DNA of 64,000 bases from assembly GCA_025360015.1 (NCBI GenBank), contig JANYCZ010000032.1, positions 62,001 to 126,000 of the forward strand, given 5' to 3'. The notes beneath the pieces were generated by a model that worked only from the letters and a program-made list of their open reading frames with translations, was not told the DNA's origin and did not search any database. A program made the translations under genes and the position numbers. This document shows positions 54,519-61,455 of the stretch, piece after piece. This stretch comes from Verrucomicrobiota bacterium. Its GTDB lineage: Bacteria; Verrucomicrobiota; Verrucomicrobiia; Verrucomicrobiales; Verrucomicrobiaceae. The first letter of the stretch is position 1, and every line of letters starts with the position of its first letter.

Positions 54519-56027
54519 ATGCCTCAGCTCCATCTTCAGCCCGACTTCGCCACGTTCCAGACGCTCGCTCAGCAGGGCAATCTCGTACCGGTGATGGCGG
54601 AACTCGCCGCCGATTACGAAACCCCGCTCTCCGCTTTCCAAAAGATCCACGATGGCCGCTGCGCCTTCCTGCTGGAATCGGCGGAACTCACGCAGCACTC
54701 GGGGCGCTACTCATTGCTCGGCAGTTCGCCGCGCATCATCTTCACCGCACGCGGGCGTGAGATCGAAATCGAAGAGCGGGGCAAAAAGCGCAGCTACACC
54801 ACCACCGGCGATCCGCTGACGGAGTTGCAGGAGTTGATGAAGCCTTTCACCCCGCTGGAGACACAGCCCCTGCCCGTCTTCCACGGCGGCGCGGTCGGCT
54901 ACCTGGCCTATGACATGGTGCGCTTCTTTGAGCCGACACTCTCCCCTCCACCCAAGGATGAGCTGGGTCTGCCGGACATGGTCTTCATGGTCACCGACAC
55001 CGTGCTCGTGTTTGACCACCGCACCCGCCGCCTCTCCATCGTGGCCAACGTCCACACCGATGAGCATGCCACTCTCGAGGCCGCTTATGAATGGGCGCGC
55101 GAGCAGATCGCGGATGTCATTGCCAAACTGGAGAAGCCGCTCGCGGCCAAGCCCCTGCAAACCTTTGCCCCCGTGGGCCAGCTGCCACCACCCGCCAGCA
55201 ACACCACGCAGGAGGAGTACGAGGCCATGGTGCTCAAGATGAAGGAGTACATCAGCGCGGGCGACATCTTCCAGGGCGTGCCCTCCCAGCGCTTCGAGAC
55301 TGACTACACCGGCACCACGCTGGATCTCTTCCGCGCGCTGCGTCACGTGAACCCCAGTCCTTACATGTTCTGCCTCGACTTCCCGCAGGGCTTCGCGCTG
55401 GTCGGCAGTTCACCCGAGGTGCATGTGAAGTGCATGAACGGCCGCATCGACATCCGCCCCATCGCCGGCACTCGCTGGAGGGGCAAGACCACCGCTGAAG
55501 ACGATGCGCTGGCCCAGGAACTGCTTAACGATCCCAAGGAACGCGCCGAGCACATCATGCTCGTCGATCTCGCGCGCAATGATGTCGGACGTGTGGCCGA
55601 CTACGGCACTGTGCGCGTCAGTGATCTGATGATCATCGAACGTTATTCACACGTCATGCACATCGTCTCGAATGTGGACGGTCATCTGCGCGACGACAAG
55701 ACCGCCTACGACGTCATGCGCGCCACCTTCCCCGCTGGCACAGTCAGCGGCTCGCCCAAGGTGCGTGCCATGGAGATCATCAATGAGTGCGAGAAGAGCA
55801 AACGCAACGCCTATGCCGGTGCAGTGGGTTACTTCGGCTTCGATGGCAACCTCGACTCCTGCATCGCTCTGCGCACCTGCGTGGTGAAGGATGGCAAAGC
55901 TTACGTGCAAGCGGGCGCGGGCATTGTGGCCGACTCTGTTCCTGCCGCCGAGTACCAAGAAACGATCAACAAGGCCACCGGCATGCTGCGCGCCATTCAA
56001 TGGGCGCGTCAGTTGAGCGCACCGTGA
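54519..56027 (+). CDS. trpE: Anthranilate synthase component I
   Basis: TrpE converts chorismate to anthranilate in tryptophan synthesis with TrpG supplying ammonia. The roughly 502-residue protein has the N-terminal anthr_synt_I region (PLSAFQKIHDGRCAFLLESAEL, the Trp-binding side) and the chorismate-binding domain with PIAGTRWRGKT, VDLARNDVGRVADYG, FPAGTVSGSPKVRAMEII and GAGIVADSVPAAEYQET. The ATG at 54519 (MPQLHLQPDFATF) matches known starts; frames open to 54468 from TTG or 54495 from ATG are less likely. trpG is not adjacent. Confidence 0.94.
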   Translation: MPQLHLQPDFATFQTLAQQGNLVPVMAELAADYETPLSAFQKIHDGRCAFLLESAELTQHSGRYSLLGSSPRIIFTARGREIEIEERGKKRSYTTTGDPLTELQELMKPFTPLETQPLPVFHGGAVGYLAYDMVRFFEPTLSPPPKDELGLPDMVFMVTDTVLVFDHRTRRLSIVANVHTDEHATLEAAYEWAREQIADVIAKLEKPLAAKPLQTFAPVGQLPPPASNTTQEEYEAMVLKMKEYISAGDIFQGVPSQRFETDYTGTTLDLFRALRHVNPSPYMFCLDFPQGFALVGSSPEVHVKCMNGRIDIRPIAGTRWRGKTTAEDDALAQELLNDPKERAEHIMLVDLARNDVGRVADYGTVRVSDLMIIERYSHVMHIVSNVDGHLRDDKTAYDVMRATFPAGTVSGSPKVRAMEIINECEKSKRNAYAGAVGYFGFDGNLDSCIALRTCVVKDGKAYVQAGAGIVADSVPAAEYQETINKATGMLRAIQWARQLSAP

Positions 56028-56119
56028 GTTGTTGGAGTTGCTCACATGCTAATCACATCGTGCTAACACGCTAATCACACAGTTGCTCACAATGCGCAGA
56101 TGCATCACCCAGAAACAGA

Positions 56120-56150
56120 GAACCCTCCGGCATGCGAAGCCGGAGGGTTC
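56120..56150 (+). terminator. Strong hairpin after trpE
   Basis: GAACCCTCCGGC (56120-56131) and GCCGGAGGGTTC (56139-56150) form a 12-bp stem with an ATGCGAA loop, 93 nt after the trpE stop. No T-run follows on either strand. It resembles a terminator stem or a dispersed repeat hairpin. Confidence 0.55.
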
Positions 56151-56437
56151 CATTTGGCGATCCAGCAACCAACAACGATGGAGGACCGATTGGCACGAAA
56201 TGCTTTAGCTGAGGAAGCTTGCAAACGTGGCCCGCGAGTTGCCCCACAGACGCGACCATGTTAAAAAGTTTTGCCCCTCCCGTCAACCTGCCCACCCTTC
56301 TTTTGCAAAAAGAAACCGCTGAGTCGCACAAATGAGAGCCCAAAACGCCCAATTGTTCTCAAAAATTTAGTAAAACGAGTCTTGACACCCCTCTGGCCTT
56401 TTCGGCCAACCACTAATCACCTGAACACCTCCCAACA
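56151..56437 (+). other. Leader region of the GH3 gene
   Basis: The 287 nt between the hairpin and the beta-N-acetylhexosaminidase start hold no gene. A perfect -35-like TTGACA at 56382-56387 has no good -10 partner at the expected spacing, and a small TGGCC/GGCCA stem follows. The short frames here lack coding character. Confidence 0.3.
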
Positions 56438-57547
56438 ATGTCCTCTTCCCAAGATCTCGGCCAGCTCCTCCTCATGGGCGTCCCCGGCGCCGAACTCACC
56501 CCTGAAACCGCCGCCCGCCTCAAAAAACTTCAGCCCGGCGGTTTCATTTTATTTGGCCGCAACATTCAGACCCCGGAGCAGCTCCGCAAACTCATCGATG
56601 ACCTGCGCGACATTTCAGATGTCGAGCCCTTCATCACCATTGATCAGGAAGGTGGACGCGTCTCGCGTCTCCGCCTCATTGGTGAAGAGCCGCCGAATGC
56701 ACAGGCGCTGCGTGACAAAGGAGATCCCGCGCTGATCAAACGCCACGGCAAGATCACCGGCCAGATTTTGCGCCAGTTCGGTTTCAATCTCGATCTCTGC
56801 CCCGTGCTCGACATCTCCTATGATGATGCAGCGGACAACTCACTCAAAGGCCGCACCTATGGCCGCGATCCACAGCAGGTCATCGACAACGCGGGCATCT
56901 TCAATCGCGCGATGCGTGCCGAAGGCATCCTGAGCTGCGGCAAACACTTCCCCGGTTACGGTCCTGCCGACTGTGATCCGCATGAGTTCCTCCCCGTCAT
57001 CACCAAGAGCCGCGAAGAAATGGAACGCAGCGAACTTCTCCCCTACTCCGCTCTGCTGCCAGAGCTCGACAGCGTCATGACCTGCCACAGCAACTACACA
57101 GCGTATGATCCGGATCGCGGTCGCTGGCCTGCCAGCTTGAGCCACAACATCGTGACGAAGCTTCTGCGTCATCAATACGGCTTCGACGGCCTCGCCATGA
57201 CCGATGACCTCGACATGGGGGCCATCCTCAATGAAGTTACCTTTGAGCAGGCCATTCAAGAAGCCGTGCGCGCCGGCAATGACCTCGTCATGATCTGCCA
57301 CCGCGTGGAAATGGTGGAGCTCGCCCGCCAGCACCTCGAAGGCGTCGAAGCACCCGCGCTGCATGATGCGCTGATGCGCATCGAGAAAACCAAGAAGCGC
57401 CTCGTGAAGCCGGACAAATTCGATCTCGACCGCTTCGCCGCCATCAACCGCGACATCTGGCAGCTCCGCGTCGACACCCTCGGCGAAGAAGGTGCCAGAA
57501 ATCTCAGCGTCGAAGACGGCAAACGCTCGCCGGTGGAGTTGTATTGA
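56438..57547 (+). CDS. nagZ: GH3 beta-N-acetylhexosaminidase (NagZ-like)
   Basis: This enzyme removes N-acetylglucosamine from cell-wall fragments during peptidoglycan recycling. The 369-residue cytoplasmic GH3 domain shows FITIDQEGGRVSRLR near residue 67, the CGKHFPGYGPADCDPHEFLP motif (Lys-His plus loop His) and the nucleophile Asp in LAMTDDLDMGAI. The length matches single-domain NagZ. The catalytic loop reads GYGPADCDPH rather than the usual GHGDTxxDSH, a deviation that may alter specificity, so the exact substrate is less certain. Confidence 0.82.
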   Translation: MSSSQDLGQLLLMGVPGAELTPETAARLKKLQPGGFILFGRNIQTPEQLRKLIDDLRDISDVEPFITIDQEGGRVSRLRLIGEEPPNAQALRDKGDPALIKRHGKITGQILRQFGFNLDLCPVLDISYDDAADNSLKGRTYGRDPQQVIDNAGIFNRAMRAEGILSCGKHFPGYGPADCDPHEFLPVITKSREEMERSELLPYSALLPELDSVMTCHSNYTAYDPDRGRWPASLSHNIVTKLLRHQYGFDGLAMTDDLDMGAILNEVTFEQAIQEAVRAGNDLVMICHRVEMVELARQHLEGVEAPALHDALMRIEKTKKRLVKPDKFDLDRFAAINRDIWQLRVDTLGEEGARNLSVEDGKRSPVELY

Positions 57548-57629
57548 GGCGGAGACGTCAAGGATTCGTCAAGCAGTGGTCAATCAGGTCAAGGATCACC
57601 TCTTGACCACCTTGACCGTTTGACCTCCC

Positions 57630-58400
57630 CTACAAACTCTTATCAATCAACAACGACGCCGAACGTCGCGGATTCGGATGATACCCATTCATCGCCGCAC
57701 GGATGCGCTTCGCGCGATCCACACAAGCCTCAGCTTTCTGGAAATCTCCTGAAGCTTTATACACAGCCCCGAGATTGATGAACGTCTGCGACAAATCAGC
57801 CGGGTCCATCTGCCCTTCATTCAAATTCTGCCGGATCGAAAGCGCCCGCTCGTGCATGGCCTGGGCGCGGTCCACGTCCATGCTGCTGTAGTAGAGAACG
57901 CCGAGGTTGTTGTACACCGAGGCGACGCGTGAACTCTGCTCACCATCAATGCGCTGAAAGGTCTCCAGCGCATCGCAGTAGTAGCCCTCAGCCTTTTCAA
58001 ACTGCCGCAGTTGTTTGAAAATCATCGCCAGGTTGTTCTTGATCGTGGCCACCTTGTCACTGTCATCCAAGCCATTGTTAGCGCTGATGTTCAGCGCCAG
58101 TTCATAGAACTCGGCCGCCTTGTCCATGCGCCCCCAGCGATCATACAGATGGGCGAGGAGCGAGTAGATGCCTGTCAGCAGATCCGGGTCCTGCTTGCGC
58201 AGTTCCTGGGCCCGAAAGAGCGCCTCACGGTAAAGCGACTCGGCCTTGCGAAAATCCCCCTCCTTCTGCCGCAGATCCGCCAGCACGCTGATCTGCTCCA
58301 CCAACGCACCGACGCGCACCGGATCATGGTATGCAAGCCTCCGCGCCTCCTCGACGCTGCGGGAGGCGGAGGCAATTTGGCGCTCCAAGGCAGTATCCAC
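57630..58400 (-). CDS. bklc: Bacterial kinesin light chain (TPR protein) of the tubulin operon
   Basis: The 256-residue TPR protein has about five tetratricopeptide repeats resembling those of kinesin light chains, for example AESLYREALFRAQEL, AAEFYELALNIS, AEGYYCDALETFQRI and AQAMHERALSIRQNL. In Prosthecobacter, bklc is cotranscribed with btubA and btubB, and its product binds bacterial microtubules. Here it follows btubB by 50 nt on the same strand. The GTG start at 58400 is uncertain: no clear ribosome-binding site precedes it, and the frame stays open upstream into the end of btubB (PLKRPSDLFSSTN), so a non-ATG start further up is possible. Confidence 0.88.
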   Translation of the reverse strand: MDTALERQIASASRSVEEARRLAYHDPVRVGALVEQISVLADLRQKEGDFRKAESLYREALFRAQELRKQDPDLLTGIYSLLAHLYDRWGRMDKAAEFYELALNISANNGLDDSDKVATIKNNLAMIFKQLRQFEKAEGYYCDALETFQRIDGEQSSRVASVYNNLGVLYYSSMDVDRAQAMHERALSIRQNLNEGQMDPADLSQTFINLGAVYKASGDFQKAEACVDRAKRIRAAMNGYHPNPRRSASLLIDKSL

Positions 58401-58427
58401 GTTGGTTGAAGAGAATAAGTCGCTGGG

Positions 58428-58439
58428 CCGCTTAAGCGG
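58428..58439. repeat. 12-bp palindrome in the btubB-bklc spacer
   Basis: CCGCTTAAGCGG is a perfect palindrome within the 50-nt gap between the btubB stop and the bklc GTG. It could form a small intercistronic hairpin, or simply be coding if bklc starts further upstream. Confidence 0.5.
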
Positions 58440-58450
58440 TAAAATCGGGG

Positions 58451-59728
58451 CTAGCTCGCGTCGCGGTAGGATTGAGCGAGGTTGACGATGGTATTGCGCG
58501 CATGCGCCATCATTTCGCGCGAGACGCCGTTGTTCTCATACCAGTGCGTGTAAGCATGGTTGTCGAACATGATGTCAAAATTGGTGATGAGGCGCTCAAA
58601 CACGGCGGCAATGCCGGTGTGATTGACCAGGGCCAGACCGCTGGAGGCAAAGCCTTCCGGGGCGGTTTCAGCCACACCCATTTTGATGCCGGTGGGGACG
58701 TAGCTGGCGAAGTTCAGGCTCTTGCGGATAGCCGCCATGTTTTCCTCGACTTCCTTGGCTTTCACATCACCCCGGAACAGGGCGCAGGCAGCGAGATACA
58801 CGCCATTGGTCCAGTCGATGGCCGCCGTGAAATTGTCCTGCGAGAAGGTCTCACGGGCAACGTCAGGGAAGTTGATGCGGACCTGCCCTTCCTGACCGGG
58901 AGCACGCATGGGGGCAAACGAAGCGGTGAGGAAATGGTTGCCAGGAAACGGCACCAGATTGGTCACATATTCGCTCAAATCGGTGTTCAGCTTGCCAGGG
59001 AAACGGAGGGACGCCGTCACCGAACTCATGATGAGAGCGATGATGTGGTTGAGGTCCATGTAGTTCGGGCTGCGGTGCAGCTTCGACTTGGCGATGCGGA
59101 ACAACGCCTCGTTGTCGAGCAGCACAGCGGCATCCGCATTGTCCAAAATACGCTGCAGCGTGAGAATGGCGTTGTAGGGCTCCACTGCGGAATCGGAAAT
59201 CAACGGCGAAGGAACGACCGAGAACGTAAAGATGCGCTTCTTCGGATAGGCCTGCCGCAGACGCTCAAGGATAAGCGAACCCAGACCTGAGCCGGAGCCA
59301 CCACCGATGGAGTGAGTGATCAGGAACCCCTGCAGAGACTTGGTTTTTTCGACGGCAGCGTCGATCACATTCATGATCTGGTCGATGATGCGCTCACCTT
59401 CGACGTTGTAACCACGTGCCCAGTTGTTGGCGGCACCCGGGATTTTGCGGATGATGCAGCTCTCGTCAAACAGCTGCGCCATGTCTCCGCCTTCGATACG
59501 AGCGATGACACCGGGTTCGAGATCGATCAGTACTGCGCGGGGGATGTACTTCCCATCACGCACCTTGTGGAAGAAGACTTCCAGGTTGGCATTCGTGGCG
59601 GCCGACGTGTTGCCCTCCTTCGGCGTGCCGTTTTCGGTCAGGCCATGTTCACGAAGTACCAGCCGCCAGTAACGGTCGGCGATTTGATTGCCACATTGTC
59701 CGACATGAATGCTCAGAATCTCTCTCAC
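58451..59728 (-). CDS. btubB: Bacterial tubulin BtubB
   Basis: This GTPase copolymerises with BtubA into bacterial microtubules. The 425-residue protein carries the tubulin signature GGGSGSG at residues 142-148, an N-terminal GQCGNQIADRYW and a PYNAILTLQRILDNAD helix. The T7 loop has Glu253 in LSEYVTNLVP, the position of the alpha-tubulin catalytic Glu254. The C-terminus has FDNHAYTHWYENNGVSREMM. The loop before the last strands is short, as in beta-tubulin. It starts with GTG at 59728 behind a clear GGAGG ribosome-binding site. It is 43 nt downstream of btubA. Confidence 0.97.
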   Translation of the reverse strand: MREILSIHVGQCGNQIADRYWRLVLREHGLTENGTPKEGNTSAATNANLEVFFHKVRDGKYIPRAVLIDLEPGVIARIEGGDMAQLFDESCIIRKIPGAANNWARGYNVEGERIIDQIMNVIDAAVEKTKSLQGFLITHSIGGGSGSGLGSLILERLRQAYPKKRIFTFSVVPSPLISDSAVEPYNAILTLQRILDNADAAVLLDNEALFRIAKSKLHRSPNYMDLNHIIALIMSSVTASLRFPGKLNTDLSEYVTNLVPFPGNHFLTASFAPMRAPGQEGQVRINFPDVARETFSQDNFTAAIDWTNGVYLAACALFRGDVKAKEVEENMAAIRKSLNFASYVPTGIKMGVAETAPEGFASSGLALVNHTGIAAVFERLITNFDIMFDNHAYTHWYENNGVSREMMAHARNTIVNLAQSYRDAS

Positions 59729-59771
59729 GGGTGTTCCTCCAAACTTTTGTTATCTACCTGATTGACTGTAT

Positions 59772-61190
59772 TTAGGCGCGACGACGATCAACGAGGTCAC
59801 GCAGACTCATGCCGCTGCCACGGCTGTCATCCGCACTGGCGCTGGTGCGCGGGATGTCGGACGCACTGTCCTGCACCTTGGCCTTGGCTCCGCTTTCTTC
59901 AGCCACCTGATAGCTTTGAATGAGTTCCTGAGCGGAAGCACGGAGAGCATTGATCTGCTCCTCAGACATGCCCTCGTTGAGGTACCAGTTGGCGAATGCC
60001 TTGCGGTGCCAGAGCTTGTCAAAGTTGTGGCAGATCCGGTCCAGCACGCGGGCGATTTCCGTGTTGTTGGCCAGCAGCACCATGCTCTTGCGGTGGGAAA
60101 TGCCGGGTTGCTCCACGTAGCCGATCTTAAAGGCGGTGGGAATCCAGTAGGTCAGCGGCAGTTGCTCGCGCATGGCGGCTAGGGCGGCGTCCGCCAGCGG
60201 CTTGTCGTCCATGATGCCACGGTAAAGGACAGCCGTGCTCAGGAAGCGGCCTTCCATCGGGGAGCAGGCGGCAAACACGGAGCTGTTGTCAAACAAGCTG
60301 CGGATCATGTCCTCGACACCCATTTCTTCAAACTTGCTGCGGTCAGGCGGCGTCAGCGGTGCAAAGGCGCACATGAGGAAATGCAGCGAAGGCTGCGGCA
60401 CCAGATTCGTTAGCAGCTCGCGCAGGCTGATTTCCACCGTGAGGAATCCGCTGAAACGCATGGAGGCGGTTAGCCCTGCCAGCGCTTCGGTGATGAGCAG
60501 GTTCAGATCGTCCACCGTCGGGCTCTCGATGTTCCATTTGCGGTGGGCGAGTTCGAACAGCGCTTCATTGTCGAAAATAAGACAGGCGTCCGCCGAACGG
60601 CGCAGTGTGTTGAGCGTGAACACCGTGTTGTAAGGCTCGGTCACCACCGAGGAAACCTGCGGGGACGGCAGCACCGCACAGCTCAGGATGGGGAACTCGG
60701 GATACTTCTCTTTGACAGTCTCAATAAGCAGAGCGCCAAAGCCCGAACCAGAACCGCCACCAGTGGCATGCAGCACGAGAATACCGCCGACATTGTCGCA
60801 CTTGTCGATTTCGGCATCGAGGCGGCCCATCACTTCTGGCAGCACCTCGCGTCCGGCACCCAGATAACCCACGGCGAAATTACCGCCGGCACCTTCCGTG
60901 CGGCTGATGAGATTGCCGGGATTGAACAGCGATCCGGAGGTGGCCTTGATGTTGTCGATCACACTTGGCTCCAGATCCACCATCACCGCACGCGGCACAT
61001 AGCTGCCGGAGGTTGATTCACCCAGCTTGGTGAAAAACGCGCTCCAGTTGCCGCGAGGAGCCTGCCCTGGGGCGGTCTGACCTGTGAGAGGGTCAATTCC
61101 GTGCTCCTGACAGATGGTTTTCCAGAAAGACGCGGCAATCTGATTGCCTGCCTGACCGATTGAAATAACGATAGTGTTGTTGACCTTCAT
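59772..61190 (-). CDS. btubA: Bacterial tubulin BtubA
   Basis: The partner GTPase of BtubB in bacterial microtubules. The 472-residue protein has GQAGNQIAASFW at the N-terminus, the signature GGGSGSG at 144-150, EPYNTVFTLNTLRRSAD, and T7-loop Glu258 in SLRELLTNLVP. The C-terminal helix includes RKAFANWYLNEGMSEEQ. It then continues into a tail of about 45 residues rich in Ser, Asp and Ala, ending LRDLVDRRRA, unlike the acidic tails of eukaryotic tubulins. A strong AGGAGA site precedes the ATG at 61190. It is the first tubulin gene of the operon. Confidence 0.97.
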   Translation of the reverse strand: MKVNNTIVISIGQAGNQIAASFWKTICQEHGIDPLTGQTAPGQAPRGNWSAFFTKLGESTSGSYVPRAVMVDLEPSVIDNIKATSGSLFNPGNLISRTEGAGGNFAVGYLGAGREVLPEVMGRLDAEIDKCDNVGGILVLHATGGGSGSGFGALLIETVKEKYPEFPILSCAVLPSPQVSSVVTEPYNTVFTLNTLRRSADACLIFDNEALFELAHRKWNIESPTVDDLNLLITEALAGLTASMRFSGFLTVEISLRELLTNLVPQPSLHFLMCAFAPLTPPDRSKFEEMGVEDMIRSLFDNSSVFAACSPMEGRFLSTAVLYRGIMDDKPLADAALAAMREQLPLTYWIPTAFKIGYVEQPGISHRKSMVLLANNTEIARVLDRICHNFDKLWHRKAFANWYLNEGMSEEQINALRASAQELIQSYQVAEESGAKAKVQDSASDIPRTSASADDSRGSGMSLRDLVDRRRA

Positions 61191-61455
61191 CAGTCTCTCC
61201 TAATTTTCGCGGTTTCTAATTTGATGTGTACTGCCTGCAATTGATTGTGGGGAACGCAACCCGCCGCACCATGCCGGTGATCCATCATCCGGCATGCCCC
61301 GGACTTCGCAATCAAAGCAGCATTGTTTGCGGCACTCATCTCCACAGAGAGACTTTTACCTGTGAGTGCGCCGGGAGTCCAAGCAAATTCCGTCCTTTCG
61401 TGAGGAAACCCACGCAGAAACGGTTGCAATATTGAAATGCGGACGACGGCTTGGA
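61191..61455 (-). promoter_or_regulatory. Upstream region of the tubulin operon
   Basis: The 265-nt gap between the pseudokinase stop and btubA holds no gene. An inverted repeat, CATGCCGG (61270-61277) and CCGGCATG (61289-61296) with an 11-nt loop, lies 80 nt before btubA. It could be a terminator-like stem for the upstream gene or an operator. A weak promoter candidate (TTGCAG on the minus strand at 61240-61235 and an AT-rich stretch about 16 nt later) lies nearer btubA. Confidence 0.45.
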
